From Desulfonatronum thioautotrophicum (GTDB taxonomy: Bacteria; Desulfobacterota; Desulfovibrionia; Desulfovibrionales; Desulfonatronaceae), in NCBI RefSeq assembly GCF_000934745.1, contig NZ_JYNO01000001.1:124001-188000 (forward strand): DNA of 64,000 nt. The letters are read 5' to 3'. The notes beneath the pieces are model-generated. The model was not told the origin of the DNA. It worked only from the letters and a program-made list of their open reading frames with translations, and made no database searches. The translations under genes and the position numbers were made by a program. Below, in pieces: positions 28,269 to 37,680 of the stretch. How positions within the stretch are numbered: position 1 is the first letter of the stretch; the number at the start of each line of letters is the position of its first letter.

Positions 28269-29639
28269 TCAATGCAGTTCAAACTCTTTCATCTTTCGGT
28301 AGAGTGTTTTGCGACCAATGCCCATGGCCTTCGCGGCCTGCTGGCGATTGCCTGCGAAGTGGTTCAGCACTCGGGCAATGTGCTCCCGCTCCATGACACG
28401 CATCGAAAACATTCCATCATCACTGAGCCCACCGCTTTGCGTTGGCAGGGATTGGTCAACCAGCTCCCGCGGCAAAGCCCTGTCCGAGATGATGCCTTCG
28501 TCAGCCAGGATCATGCTCCGTTCCAGAACATTGCGCAGTTCGCGAACGTTGCCGGGCCAGAAGTAGTTCAGCAGACAGTGCATGGCCCTGTCCGTGATTC
28601 GGTAACGCGTTGGGGTGGTGGACAGGCTGGCCAGGAAGTGCTCCACGAGAAGCGGGATATCTTCCTTCCGTTCACGCAGTGGTGGGGTATGGATATTGAA
28701 TACGTTGATCCGGTGCAGTAGAGCCTCCTGGAAGCGGCCCTCCTCCACCTCTGTGAAGAGATTTCGGCTGGTGGCGAAGATAAATCGGATGTCGATGGTC
28801 CGTTCCTCCTTTTCCCCCACGCGGCGATACGTCTTGTTTTCCAGCACACGCAGCAATGAAGCCTGAACCTCAATGGGCAGTTCACCGATTTCGTCCAGAA
28901 AAAGGGTTCCCTTATGGGCGAAGGCCATCAGGCCTTCACGTGACTCAGTGGCTCCGGTAAAGGCACCCTTGATATGTCCGAACAGTTCGCTGCGCGCCAA
29001 CTCCTTGACCAGGGCAGCGCAATTCTTGATAATGAAAGGCTTATCCGCCCGTTTGCTACCGGAGTGGATCACCTGTGCCGCTACGTCCTTGCCCACTCCG
29101 CTTTCTCCGGTCAGCAGGACCGGAACCTCCGTGGGCGCAGCGCGACCAGCCAGATACCGAACCTGCTTGATACTTTCCGAATTGCCCACCATCCGGTGCA
29201 CCCGTTGACTGACCGTGGACATCCGGTAGCCCCGGTTTTCTCGTTGCATGCAGGCCCGCTGCCACGCCCTTTCGATGACCAGTTCCAGCTTGTCCAGGTT
29301 GAAAGGCTTGGTGATGTAGTCGTAGGCACCAAGCTTCATGGCCTGAACCGCGCTGTCAATGTTGCCGTGGCCGGTAATCAGGATGATCTCCACATCCTGG
29401 AGCCGTTCCTTGAACTCCGCGAAAAGGTCCAGCCCATCCGCATCCGGAAGGCGAATGTCCAAAATGACGACATCGTAGAGATTGCGGCGGGTCAATTGTC
29501 GCGCCTGGGCCGCAGTCGGAGCGACATGAATGGTCCGTTCCGGTCGGGAGAATTCCTTTTGGAACAGCTTGAGGATGGAGTCCTCGTCATCAACGACGAG
29601 GACTGAGTAATGCTCGCTCACGGGATCCTTGTTCGACAT
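28269..29639 (-). CDS. Sigma54-dependent response regulator (NtrC family)
   Basis: A 456-residue activator. The receiver domain has VLVVDDED, the phosphorylation aspartate in VVILDIRLPDADG and the lysine in YITKPF. The AAA+ domain has Walker A GESGVGKD, the sigma54-contacting loop GAFTGA and LFLDEIGELP. A Fis-type helix-turn-helix closes the protein (NRQQAAKAMGIGRKTLYRKM). It starts inside the kinase gene (50-nt overlap). A GTG at 29621 preceded by AAGGA is an alternative start. It is the likely activator of adh. Confidence 0.95.
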   Translation of the reverse strand: MSNKDPVSEHYSVLVVDDEDSILKLFQKEFSRPERTIHVAPTAAQARQLTRRNLYDVVILDIRLPDADGLDLFAEFKERLQDVEIILITGHGNIDSAVQAMKLGAYDYITKPFNLDKLELVIERAWQRACMQRENRGYRMSTVSQRVHRMVGNSESIKQVRYLAGRAAPTEVPVLLTGESGVGKDVAAQVIHSGSKRADKPFIIKNCAALVKELARSELFGHIKGAFTGATESREGLMAFAHKGTLFLDEIGELPIEVQASLLRVLENKTYRRVGEKEERTIDIRFIFATSRNLFTEVEEGRFQEALLHRINVFNIHTPPLRERKEDIPLLVEHFLASLSTTPTRYRITDRAMHCLLNYFWPGNVRELRNVLERSMILADEGIISDRALPRELVDQSLPTQSGGLSDDGMFSMRVMEREHIARVLNHFAGNRQQAAKAMGIGRKTLYRKMKEFELH

Positions 29640-30822
29640 TCAGCGGTAGGCAGACAGTAAACCGCGACCCTTTATCCATCTCGCTGGTGACGGAAATCTC
29701 GCCACCATGTTCCTGGACAATGGTGTAGCAGGAAGCGAGACCGATCCCGATCCCCTTGCCCACCGGCTTGGTGGTGAAAAACGGCTCGAACATCTTGTCC
29801 AGATTTTCCGGGGGAATGCCGCATCCGGTATCCGCGATGCACAAACAGACTTCCTCGCCTTCCAGAAAACTGGTCGTAATCGTGATCTGCCCGTCCCCCT
29901 GAAGGGCATCCAGGGCGTTGACCAGCAGGTTCAGGATCACCTGTTTGAGCTGGGATTCGTCGCCATAGATCAACGGCAGTTCGTCAGCCAGATGGAGTTG
30001 GATTTTCAAGCCATCCCGCTTGCGCAGGTGGTGGTCCACCAGGCGAAGGGTATCCGTGACGACCTGATTCATTGCCAGGGGGGAGAAGGGCGCGGACACA
30101 GGCCGGCTGAAGGTCAGCAGGGTCTGGATGATCTTCTGGCAGCGATGACACTCCTTGAGAATGATGTCCGTGTACTCGCGAAAATCCTGGACCAACTCCG
30201 GATCCACCGTACCTTCGATCCGCGGCAGTCGCCGCTGCAATCCCTCTGCAAAGCCATGGATTGCCGCCATGGGATTATTCACCTCATGGGCAACGCCCGC
30301 GGCCAGCATGCCCATGGTCGCCATTTTTTCAACCTGGTAGTATTTCGCCTGGTACTCCTTCTCCAAGGTCACGTCGCGCTTGAAGATCAGTACCCGATGC
30401 TCCGGCCACTCGGGATTTTTCAGCGGTGAGGCGACCATTTCAAATTGCAGATTTCGGCCTTTAAGCTTGAATATGGCGGTATCGCGGCAGACGGAGTTGG
30501 TGGCCAGAGAGCGAAAGGCGGGACATTCCGGACAGGGATGATCCTGGTGACGGAACAATTCGTAGCAGAACTTGCCTTCGGGATGCGGATCATCAAAAAA
30601 CTGACGAAAAACATGGTTCACGGAAATGATTCGCAAGTTTTCGGACAACACCATCATCACATCCGTGATCCCATCCAAAATGGCAGCAATCTCCCGGCGT
30701 TGTTCCTCAGAGCGCTTGTTGGAATCCTTCAGCTCCTCGACTTTCTGGCGCAGCTCCTGAAAAAAACCAAGCTTGCTGTGCTCAATGCCGATCAGGTCCT
30801 GCAGCCCGGTAGGCTGTTGCAT
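29590..30822 (-). CDS. PAS-containing sensor histidine kinase
   Basis: A 410-residue soluble kinase with no membrane segment. An N-terminal coiled coil ([18 protein letters not shown]) leads to a PAS domain. This contains a cysteine-rich loop, [16 protein letters not shown], suited to binding a metal, haem or cluster. HisKA follows with the phospho-acceptor GVAHEVNNP, then HATPase with [17 protein letters not shown] and [13 protein letters not shown] 30822 shares a base with the adh2 stop (TGATG) and has AGGAGG 7 nt upstream. Coupling to an alcohol dehydrogenase suggests it senses alcohol use, the aldehyde or redox state in the cytoplasm. Confidence 0.93.
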   Translation of the reverse strand: MQQPTGLQDLIGIEHSKLGFFQELRQKVEELKDSNKRSEEQRREIAAILDGITDVMMVLSENLRIISVNHVFRQFFDDPHPEGKFCYELFRHQDHPCPECPAFRSLATNSVCRDTAIFKLKGRNLQFEMVASPLKNPEWPEHRVLIFKRDVTLEKEYQAKYYQVEKMATMGMLAAGVAHEVNNPMAAIHGFAEGLQRRLPRIEGTVDPELVQDFREYTDIILKECHRCQKIIQTLLTFSRPVSAPFSPLAMNQVVTDTLRLVDHHLRKRDGLKIQLHLADELPLIYGDESQLKQVILNLLVNALDALQGDGQITITTSFLEGEEVCLCIADTGCGIPPENLDKMFEPFFTTKPVGKGIGIGLASCYTIVQEHGGEISVTSEMDKGSRFTVCLPLNVEQGSRERALLSPRR

Positions 30823-31973
30823 CACCATGCCTCCTGGCAGATATGCAGCAAATCCTCCCAATCGGCCTTGCGTGGATTGGTCAGCATGCAGGCATCGTGG
30901 ACCGCCATGCGACAGATCTGCTCCAGCTTGCCGCTATCGGGCACGATATCCCGCATCCTGTTGGGCACTTCGAGCTTGGCAAAGAGCTCTTCCAGCCGGA
31001 TGATGCCCTCTTCACCATGATCCAACGTACACCCGCCGGGGGAGCCCTGGATGATCCTGCCAATGGTGCACATCTTTTCCCGACAGACCGGCAAGTTATA
31101 GCGCATGACCACGGGCAGCACGATCGGGTGAACCAGACCATGCAGGGTGTCGAAAATACCTCCCAGGGAGTGGGCCAACGCATGCCCGATCCCCAAACCG
31201 GCATTGCTGAAGGACATGCCTGCCGCGGTACTGGCGATGGACAGCTGCTCCATGACCTGCGGCGTCCGGTTTAGGATGGCCGGCTGCAGATTCTGGGCGA
31301 TCAGCTCAATGGCCTTCAAGGCCTGATTTTCCGTGAAGGGCGAAGCCAGTGGGGAGACAAAGGATTCGATGGCGTGGGCCAGCGCATCAATGGCCGAGGA
31401 AACCACCAGCTGATCGTCTTTGGTCATCAGCAAATCAGGGTCGATGATCGAGACATTGGGGACCAGGGAGCGGCTGATGATGGACATTTTCACCTGCCGC
31501 CCCACGTCCGTGATGATGCAGAACTGGGAAATATCCGATCCGCTACCGGCATTGGTGGGGATGAAGATCATCGGCGGCAGGGGGCGCATGATCCGATTCG
31601 CCCCCTCATAGTCGGCAATCCGGCCCCCATTGCCTACAATGGTCCCGATACCTTTGGCGGAATCCATGGGGCTTCCGCCGCCAAGAGCGATGATTACGTC
31701 CGCCTTTTCCCGAACATACAGGTCAGCCCCTTCATGGACCTGGTAGTCCCGGGGATTGGAGTTGACCTTGTCGAAGAGCAGGAAGTCCAGGCCGTCATCG
31801 CGCAGAATATCCATCACATGGTCGGCCCAGCCGGAATCGATCAGGCCTTGGTCCGTGACCACAAGCGCCCGTTTTGCACCCAGTCGCCTGGAGCACTGCG
31901 CCAGATAGCGGATGCTGCCCTGGCCGAAGATGATCTCCGGAATGGCGAATTTCGTTACACGGGGCTCTGACAT
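30822..31973 (-). CDS. Second iron-containing alcohol dehydrogenase
   Basis: A 383-residue group III alcohol dehydrogenase, related to but clearly distinct from adh. The nucleotide loop is GGGSPMDSAKGIG. The metal site includes DALAHAIESF and the histidines of GIGHALAHSLGGIFDTLHG. Expected ligands are present, so it should be active, on ethanol or on a longer alcohol or diol. Its stop overlaps the kinase start, a coupling that ties enzyme and sensor together. ATG 31973 is preferred over the in-frame TTG at 31991. Neither has a strong ribosome site. Confidence 0.92.
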   Translation of the reverse strand: MSEPRVTKFAIPEIIFGQGSIRYLAQCSRRLGAKRALVVTDQGLIDSGWADHVMDILRDDGLDFLLFDKVNSNPRDYQVHEGADLYVREKADVIIALGGGSPMDSAKGIGTIVGNGGRIADYEGANRIMRPLPPMIFIPTNAGSGSDISQFCIITDVGRQVKMSIISRSLVPNVSIIDPDLLMTKDDQLVVSSAIDALAHAIESFVSPLASPFTENQALKAIELIAQNLQPAILNRTPQVMEQLSIASTAAGMSFSNAGLGIGHALAHSLGGIFDTLHGLVHPIVLPVVMRYNLPVCREKMCTIGRIIQGSPGGCTLDHGEEGIIRLEELFAKLEVPNRMRDIVPDSGKLEQICRMAVHDACMLTNPRKADWEDLLHICQEAW

Positions 31974-32050
31974 GGATGGAGGGGTACTCAACCGTTCAAT
32001 GGCTCACGGGGATATAGTGTTCATGAAGATTCTCATGGCAAAGACTTTTA

Positions 32051-33595
32051 TCATACCGCAATCATGGCATAGATTACACCCAACAACCCGATACCGGCCA
32101 GAACATAAACAGGAGTGCGCGGCATTTCTCCATCATTTTCCATGGCGCGTCCGAACATGAAAAAGACCAGGGGGTGCACCAGAAAGGGCATGGAAAAGAT
32201 GAATGGGATCAACAGGGACGCCTCCTCTCCGAACATGCCGCCCTGGGTGGCGGCAAAGAGACCGAAGTGGGAAATGCCCGAGGACACGGCCATGGCCGTG
32301 AAACCCAGAGGCATGCTGGCCAGGCTGAGCAGCACGAACCCGCCGAAGACCGCGCAAAGCTGCCAGCCAAAGGAGAACTGCATGAGCCCCTTGACCTCTT
32401 TGGCATCATTGCCATCGGCCTTGCTCATGGTTTTCAGCGAAAACACGGTCAAGACCACACCAGCCAGCACGATCAGCAACGAGGGCCACATCATCAGACT
32501 GTCCTGTTGCGCGCTCATGGCCAAAACGGAAAACACGAATATATGCCCAAAAAACGGCACGTTGATCATGATGGGCGCCCGATAGGCCGCGGTCTTGCCC
32601 AGGTCTCCAGCTGTACAGGCACCGGTCAACCCGGAGTGGGACAGTCCACCGGCCATACCTGGAGCCAGATTCCGAGCCTGGCTGGTCTTGCCGAACAGCA
32701 TCAACAGGGCGATTCCGCCGAACATCCAGAACATCTGCCCGAAAAAACCGTAGGCCAGCACCGCGTTCATGCCCGTGATGGCGAAGGCCTCGGTGATTCG
32801 CGACCCCCCGATCATGAAGTTGGCCGCCAACACCACTGGAATACCGGCGAACAGCAGAGCCCGGATCGTCGGACCAAAACGCCAGCGGTACATCAACGCC
32901 CCCAGGCCGGCAGCGATAATCATGGCAAAGAAAATCTGCGGCAGGGCGATGATCGGCTGAATCCACATGGCGATGGTGTAGGAGCCCAGGAGGATGCCCA
33001 GGATGGCCACCACCTCAACGATGCCCATCTTGATATACAATCGCTTGTTGGTCACCTGGGCCTTGTGGTCGATCAAAATAATCGCTCCGACCAGACCGAG
33101 GTAGGCAATCAACGGGTAGAACCGGCTGAGGTCAGTGAACGTCAAACCCAGCGTGAGCCGATACAGAGCCTCAATGCCGATAAGCAGGAAAAAAGCCCGG
33201 ACAATGAAGATGAGTTGCGTCCGCCCCGTGCCCACAAACGTCTCTTCCTTGGAAGGCGTCACCATGTCGTCCGGATCCAGCTCAATGCCCCCCAGAATCT
33301 TGCGCAGTTCCTGCCCGCCCACGAAAAAGGAAACGGTCAGGGCCACAATGGTTGCACGACTGATCAGATCTATCAGCGAGAATTGCGGCAACCCGGGAGT
33401 GGATACGCCGCTGGCCACCAGGACATAGCCCATGGTCAAACCGAAGATGACAATGATCAAAATCGGAGAATACCGCGTCCCCGCAACCGCCGTCCTGGCC
33501 ACCAGGACCATGGGAATGAGCAGAAACAGGGACAACAGGAACTGATTCAAAATCTGCAAATTGGCGATCTGATCAACCACGGCGGCGACTTCCAT
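32051..33595 (-). CDS. Polytopic membrane protein, probable transporter
   Basis: A 514-residue integral membrane protein with roughly 13 hydrophobic segments, including FLLSLFLLIPMVLVA, PILIIVIFGLTMGYVLVA, IFFAMIIAAGLGALM and LLSLASMPLGFTAMAV. Glycine-rich loops GMAGGLSHSGLTGACTAGDLG and GISHFGLFAATQGGMFG stand out and could line a substrate path. I do not recognise the family. The ATG at 33595 follows GGAGG by 9 nt. It lies directly upstream of adh2, kinase and regulator on the same strand, so transport of the alcohol, the acid product or a cation is plausible but unproven. Confidence 0.7.
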   Translation of the reverse strand: MEVAAVVDQIANLQILNQFLLSLFLLIPMVLVARTAVAGTRYSPILIIVIFGLTMGYVLVASGVSTPGLPQFSLIDLISRATIVALTVSFFVGGQELRKILGGIELDPDDMVTPSKEETFVGTGRTQLIFIVRAFFLLIGIEALYRLTLGLTFTDLSRFYPLIAYLGLVGAIILIDHKAQVTNKRLYIKMGIVEVVAILGILLGSYTIAMWIQPIIALPQIFFAMIIAAGLGALMYRWRFGPTIRALLFAGIPVVLAANFMIGGSRITEAFAITGMNAVLAYGFFGQMFWMFGGIALLMLFGKTSQARNLAPGMAGGLSHSGLTGACTAGDLGKTAAYRAPIMINVPFFGHIFVFSVLAMSAQQDSLMMWPSLLIVLAGVVLTVFSLKTMSKADGNDAKEVKGLMQFSFGWQLCAVFGGFVLLSLASMPLGFTAMAVSSGISHFGLFAATQGGMFGEEASLLIPFIFSMPFLVHPLVFFMFGRAMENDGEMPRTPVYVLAGIGLLGVIYAMIAV

Positions 33596-33764
33596 AAGCG
33601 AAATCCTCCTGACAAAAAACAGGCAATGAGCTGAAACAGCAAAATGGCCGGACGGCCAAACGCGCAAACGCGATCATGATGGTAGTCGGATTGCCCGGTA
33701 CTGGCAATGTCTTGGACTGCCGGCCAAACGCAAAATCAGAGCATGACACCCTGGGCCTCCCGCA

Positions 33765-34892
33765 TCACAGCCCGCCGCGTTGATCGAATCCAGTGCTGCG
33801 GGCGCTCCAAAAGTCGCCATCAACGTCTCTGACCAGAAACAAGACCTCGATTCCGGGCAAAGTCTCCACGAGCTCAAGGCCCTTTTCAACGCCGAGAACC
33901 ATCAGCCCGGTGGCCAGGGCATCCGCGTGAACCGCAGTCGCCCCCAGGACGGTGACGCTGGCCACGTCGTTGGCCACGGACCACCCTGTGCGCGGATCGA
34001 GAATATGGCTGAAAAACTGATCTTGATGTTCAACAAACTGTCGATAATCCCCACTGGTCAGAACGGCACCCCAGCCAGGCCTTAGCACCAGGAAGACACT
34101 CTCCCACTCGCTGCCTCTCCTGGGGGAGTTCACTCCAACCCGCCACGGCTCGCCTTTCGCATTGCGTCCGGCAAGCCGGATATCTCCACCAATATCCACC
34201 AGATAATCCCGCACGCCCCGCTCCTCCAACAATTCGGCCAGAGCGTCCACGGCATATCCCTTGGCCACGGCTCCCAGGTCCAACTGCACGTCAGGATGGA
34301 GCTTGCCCAGTTGTCCGGGGCGCGACAGATCAACATGTTCCATGCCAATAGCCGCCAGGGATCGATTCACTTCGTCCTCGTTCGGAGGATGCCATGCTTC
34401 CCGGGGTGCAGACCCAGGCCCGAACCCCCAGAGATCCAGCAATGGCTTGACCGTGGGATCAAATGCTCCCCCAGTCTCGGTGTATGCCTGCCAAGAGACC
34501 CGCATCACCTGCTCAAAATCATCAGACACGGCCATGGAGACTCCAACAGGCAGGGCGTTAAACCGGGACAGCTCGCTTTCCGGACTGTAGGCGGACATGG
34601 CGGCGTTCACCTGTGCCAGTCGGGAATGGATTGCCTGCTCCAACCCCAACAGTGTTCTGGCTGGAGCATGGGGAACGTGCACGGTGTAAACGGTTCCCAT
34701 GGTCGTCCCGCGAACAACATGCTCCGTGGACCTGTCGCATCCCGAGGCCAAAAACAACATGCCCAGCAGCAGGGTCGTACAATGCCCTCGGGCAAACGGG
34801 AGGCGAAAGATCTTCAGGAGAAGGAGCAGTTGGAGAAAAAAGGCGGAAAGGGGCAACGGCAATAACGCCGCAGGAGCGGAATATATGGTCAA
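33765..34892 (-). CDS. apbE: FAD:protein FMN transferase ApbE (lipoprotein)
   Basis: ApbE links FMN covalently to a threonine of exported or membrane flavoproteins such as RnfG and NqrC. The product (375 residues from 34892) shows RGTTMGTVYTV, YSPESELSRFNA, GAFDPTVKPLLDLWGFG, LDLGAVAKGYAVD, DIGGDIRLAG and DPRTGW. The lipobox is LFLASGC at about residue 51. The only usable start is a TTG at 34892 overlapping the upstream stop, which gives an unusually long signal region (about 50 residues). It is last in the long rpsB-tsaB-GH57 run. No flavinylation target motif is visible in adjacent genes. Confidence 0.92.
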   Translation of the reverse strand: MTIYSAPAALLPLPLSAFFLQLLLLLKIFRLPFARGHCTTLLLGMLFLASGCDRSTEHVVRGTTMGTVYTVHVPHAPARTLLGLEQAIHSRLAQVNAAMSAYSPESELSRFNALPVGVSMAVSDDFEQVMRVSWQAYTETGGAFDPTVKPLLDLWGFGPGSAPREAWHPPNEDEVNRSLAAIGMEHVDLSRPGQLGKLHPDVQLDLGAVAKGYAVDALAELLEERGVRDYLVDIGGDIRLAGRNAKGEPWRVGVNSPRRGSEWESVFLVLRPGWGAVLTSGDYRQFVEHQDQFFSHILDPRTGWSVANDVASVTVLGATAVHADALATGLMVLGVEKGLELVETLPGIEVLFLVRDVDGDFWSARSTGFDQRGGL

Positions 34893-35368
34893 TTCATGTA
34901 CCAGCCGAGAACCCGCCAGGTGATGTTCCCGGACTGATCCACGTCATACTCCAACCAAAGGTTGCCGCGGACGTGTCCATCCTCGAACCCGGCCAGCACC
35001 CATCTGTCCGTAAGTACGTAGGTTTCCCCGGTGATGATATGCATGCTGCCGCCGAAAAAGGCCTCCGCGGGGATCAAGTCCGAGCGGCGAGCCAGGTCCT
35101 GGATCAGGTCGAACACCGGATTGATCAACCCTTTGCGCTGCAGACGACGCAATTCGAATTCGCTGAGTCTGGGCTGTATTTCGCGTTGGATGGAGAGCAG
35201 CGGTGCCAGATTGGCCACGGCCAGTTGCTCGCGAAAATCCTGGTTTTCCACTTCGCACAAACGCAACGCGTCCCGTGCCCCATGCAACTTGGCGTAGAGC
35301 GACATGCAGGTCACGGCCAGGGCCAGGGCGAAAACCCAAGGGAGAAGGTGCATGGAACGGGTGATCAT
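34889..35368 (-). CDS. Small single-pass membrane protein, unknown
   Basis: A 159-residue protein with one N-terminal membrane segment (LLPWVFALALAVTCMSLYA) acting as anchor or signal. A coiled-coil-like stretch follows (ARDALRLCEVENQDFREQL), then a folded domain ending GNLWLEYDVDQSGNITWRVL. I recognise no family. It overlaps both neighbours by 4 nt, GH57 upstream and ApbE downstream, so the three are very probably co-translated. Location is expected in the periplasm, membrane attached. It could be a partner or target of ApbE, but no flavinylation motif is evident. Confidence 0.75.
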   Translation of the reverse strand: MITRSMHLLPWVFALALAVTCMSLYAKLHGARDALRLCEVENQDFREQLAVANLAPLLSIQREIQPRLSEFELRRLQRKGLINPVFDLIQDLARRSDLIPAEAFFGGSMHIITGETYVLTDRWVLAGFEDGHVRGNLWLEYDVDQSGNITWRVLGWYMN

Positions 35369-37680
35369 CGCCGTCTACTCGCTTTGTTCGCCTCTGAAGA
35401 GACGTTTGAGACGTCTTGTTGGCAATGGATGTTCAGCTTGCCGGCCAATTCCCTTGCCTCTGGATATTTCCGGCTCAACTCCCAAAGTCGATTTTCCACA
35501 GCCCAAAGATTGAGCGGCTTACCCAGAGTCGCTATGCGGTCCAAGATGGGGCCCACCACGCCCCAGTCCGGTTGATCGGGAGCCAGAGAATCCAGAATGC
35601 GTGCAACAAGGCGGATGTCCAATTCCTGCGATGGCTGCCAATTGGCCCGCAGAAAGGCGTGGAATTGTTCCTGGTTGTCCGCGACCAATCCCAACACCAC
35701 ATCGGCCCAGAACAGGCCGGGCAAAAACAGCAGCCAAGAGCTCTCCTGGACTGGCCGATGCTGATCTTCCTGCCAATCTTGAAACTGGTCCAGTGCGGAT
35801 TCTGCAAACCGGAGTTGGCCGTCCCACCAGGTCTGGGTCCGACGCCGCAGCCAGGCCAAGGAGACCACCTCTCGCCTGTTCCAGGCCAGATCTTCGAAGG
35901 CACAGGAACTTACGCCCTTCTCCGGAGTGTCCACGGTCACGACGCCAAAACTGTGCTCCCGGCCCCCTGCCTCCCAACGCCAGGAAAATGATTCCTCCGC
36001 ACCGGTGAAAGGCCACGTCAGCCGCCCCCGGCCCCTGGCTGTCTCGCCTTTGGATGGCCGAAGTGCCGCCTCCGATTCCAGGATCAATTCAGCTCCGGCC
36101 CAGCTGCGTTGCACGCGTCTGTGCCCATCTCGGCCGCCGGGCAAGGCAGTTTCTGTTTCCCCGCCCATTAGCAGTCCAAGCAGTGTCCATGAGGCCAAAG
36201 ACATGCTCCGTGGCAGAACATGGGAACGCCACAGCTCCGCTCCCGTCCCCTTGCCCGGTATGTTCGACTCCGCGGAGGCCAGAATTTCAACAACATCCGG
36301 CGACCAGTCTCTGGCTCCGGTGTACCGGGCCAACTCCATGGAACGCAGGGCGTAGGCCATGGCATTGAGTGGCTCCACCCGACTGATCTCGTCAAAAAAC
36401 CAGGCGCAGCTGGCCAGAGAGCACATGGCCCACTCCTGCATGGCCAGCAGGTTGAGCGCATGCTCTCGCTCCTTGCGGGAAAGTTCGGCAAGGGCATGCC
36501 GGCTGAGGAACGCTTCAGGCGTGATGGCGTTGGCCGGCAATCGCCCATAATCCAGCAAGGCATTTCTGGAGTCGTTGAAAAATCGTTGCCCAACGCCAAA
36601 AAAATGCTCGTCCACGTATTGCTTATTCAGGGCCAGGGCTTGGCGCAACGGCCCGCGCCAGCGCTGGTTCCAGCCCGGATGTCCACCGTCAGTGCAGCCG
36701 CAGTCCGAACGCCAGCGTTCCACACCGTGCACACAGCTCCAGGAGGACGGCTCGTGGAGCACAATCCCCTGGGCAGGCGGATTGGCGGCCAGAAAGGCCG
36801 CGAAGTTGGTCAGCTCCAACCCATCCCGCTCCTGGCGGATCTGTTCCAGGACATAGGCCAGGGCCATTTCACCGAAGGAAAAATGGTGGCCGTAGGTCTC
36901 GCCATCCGTGGCCACACAGAGCAGCCCCGCGCCCGCGGCCTTTTCAATCCGTTGGAAATATCTTTCGCCGTCTGCCAGAAGCCGTTCAAAGGCCACGGCC
37001 TGGGAAATCGGTCCATGATAAAAGAATACGGCCAGTTCCCGGCCGGACGGCAACACGGCGGCATACGGCCAGCGGATGTCCAGGCTGGATTCATCCACGG
37101 GCCGCGGGTTCGCTCCAGCCAGGCTTGTCACGGCCCGAGCTTGACGGGGAGCCAGGACCACAAAGCGAAACCCGGCCTCGGCCACAGCCTCCAGGGTCAA
37201 CGTGTCCACGGCAGCCTCGGAAAGCCAGAGCCCTTCAGGCGCACGCTGGTAACGAACCTGAAAATCAGCGATGGTCCAGGCCAGCTGCACCTGCTTGTCC
37301 AGAGGTGACGCGAGGGGCATGATCAGATGATGGTAGCACTGCGCCAGGGCGTTGCCGTGACCCCAGCGCTCCAGGCTCTGGCGATCCGCGTCCAGGATTC
37401 GGGCATAGCAGACAGGGTCAGCCCGCTCCAGCCAGGAGAGCAGGGTCGGACCAAAGTTGAAGCTGGTCCAGGCATAGCAGTTGACCAGATCCGTGACCCG
37501 TCCCTGGGCGTCCTTACGCCGGGCCCAGGCCAGCGGCGCATAGGAATCCTCCAAAATCCGCTGGTTCCAGTTCAGCCCCGGTGCGGCACTGCCTTCAGGA
37601 AGCAGTTCCCGAAGCCAGGGATCAATCCTCGGTGGCTGATAGTAATGGCCATGGATGCAGATTTTTCGGGTGATCGTCAT
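35365..37680 (-). CDS. Glycoside hydrolase family 57 protein with DUF3536
   Basis: A 771-residue cytoplasmic protein. The N terminus KICIHGHYYQPPRIDPWLRE is the characteristic GH57 opening, with further family blocks at APEGLWLSEAAVD (catalytic glutamate region) and ATDGETYGHHFSFGE. The C-terminal half matches the DUF3536 region usually attached to this GH57 subgroup. GH57 enzymes include alpha-amylases, branching enzymes and 4-alpha-glucanotransferases, so a role in glycogen or alpha-glucan turnover is likely. It overlaps tsaB upstream by 4 nt and the small membrane protein downstream by 4 nt. Confidence 0.9.
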   Translation of the reverse strand: MTITRKICIHGHYYQPPRIDPWLRELLPEGSAAPGLNWNQRILEDSYAPLAWARRKDAQGRVTDLVNCYAWTSFNFGPTLLSWLERADPVCYARILDADRQSLERWGHGNALAQCYHHLIMPLASPLDKQVQLAWTIADFQVRYQRAPEGLWLSEAAVDTLTLEAVAEAGFRFVVLAPRQARAVTSLAGANPRPVDESSLDIRWPYAAVLPSGRELAVFFYHGPISQAVAFERLLADGERYFQRIEKAAGAGLLCVATDGETYGHHFSFGEMALAYVLEQIRQERDGLELTNFAAFLAANPPAQGIVLHEPSSWSCVHGVERWRSDCGCTDGGHPGWNQRWRGPLRQALALNKQYVDEHFFGVGQRFFNDSRNALLDYGRLPANAITPEAFLSRHALAELSRKEREHALNLLAMQEWAMCSLASCAWFFDEISRVEPLNAMAYALRSMELARYTGARDWSPDVVEILASAESNIPGKGTGAELWRSHVLPRSMSLASWTLLGLLMGGETETALPGGRDGHRRVQRSWAGAELILESEAALRPSKGETARGRGRLTWPFTGAEESFSWRWEAGGREHSFGVVTVDTPEKGVSSCAFEDLAWNRREVVSLAWLRRRTQTWWDGQLRFAESALDQFQDWQEDQHRPVQESSWLLFLPGLFWADVVLGLVADNQEQFHAFLRANWQPSQELDIRLVARILDSLAPDQPDWGVVGPILDRIATLGKPLNLWAVENRLWELSRKYPEARELAGKLNIHCQQDVSNVSSEANKASRRR

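Noticed and set aside
32174-33634. A 486-residue plus-strand open frame
   Set aside because: Antisense to the 13-helix membrane protein. Its Gln/His/Arg-rich composition is typical of a shadow of hydrophobic codons.
32051-35368. A flavinylation target of ApbE among adjacent genes
   Set aside because: Neither the 159-residue anchored protein nor the membrane protein shows the D-x-x-(S/T)-G-A-(T/S) motif.
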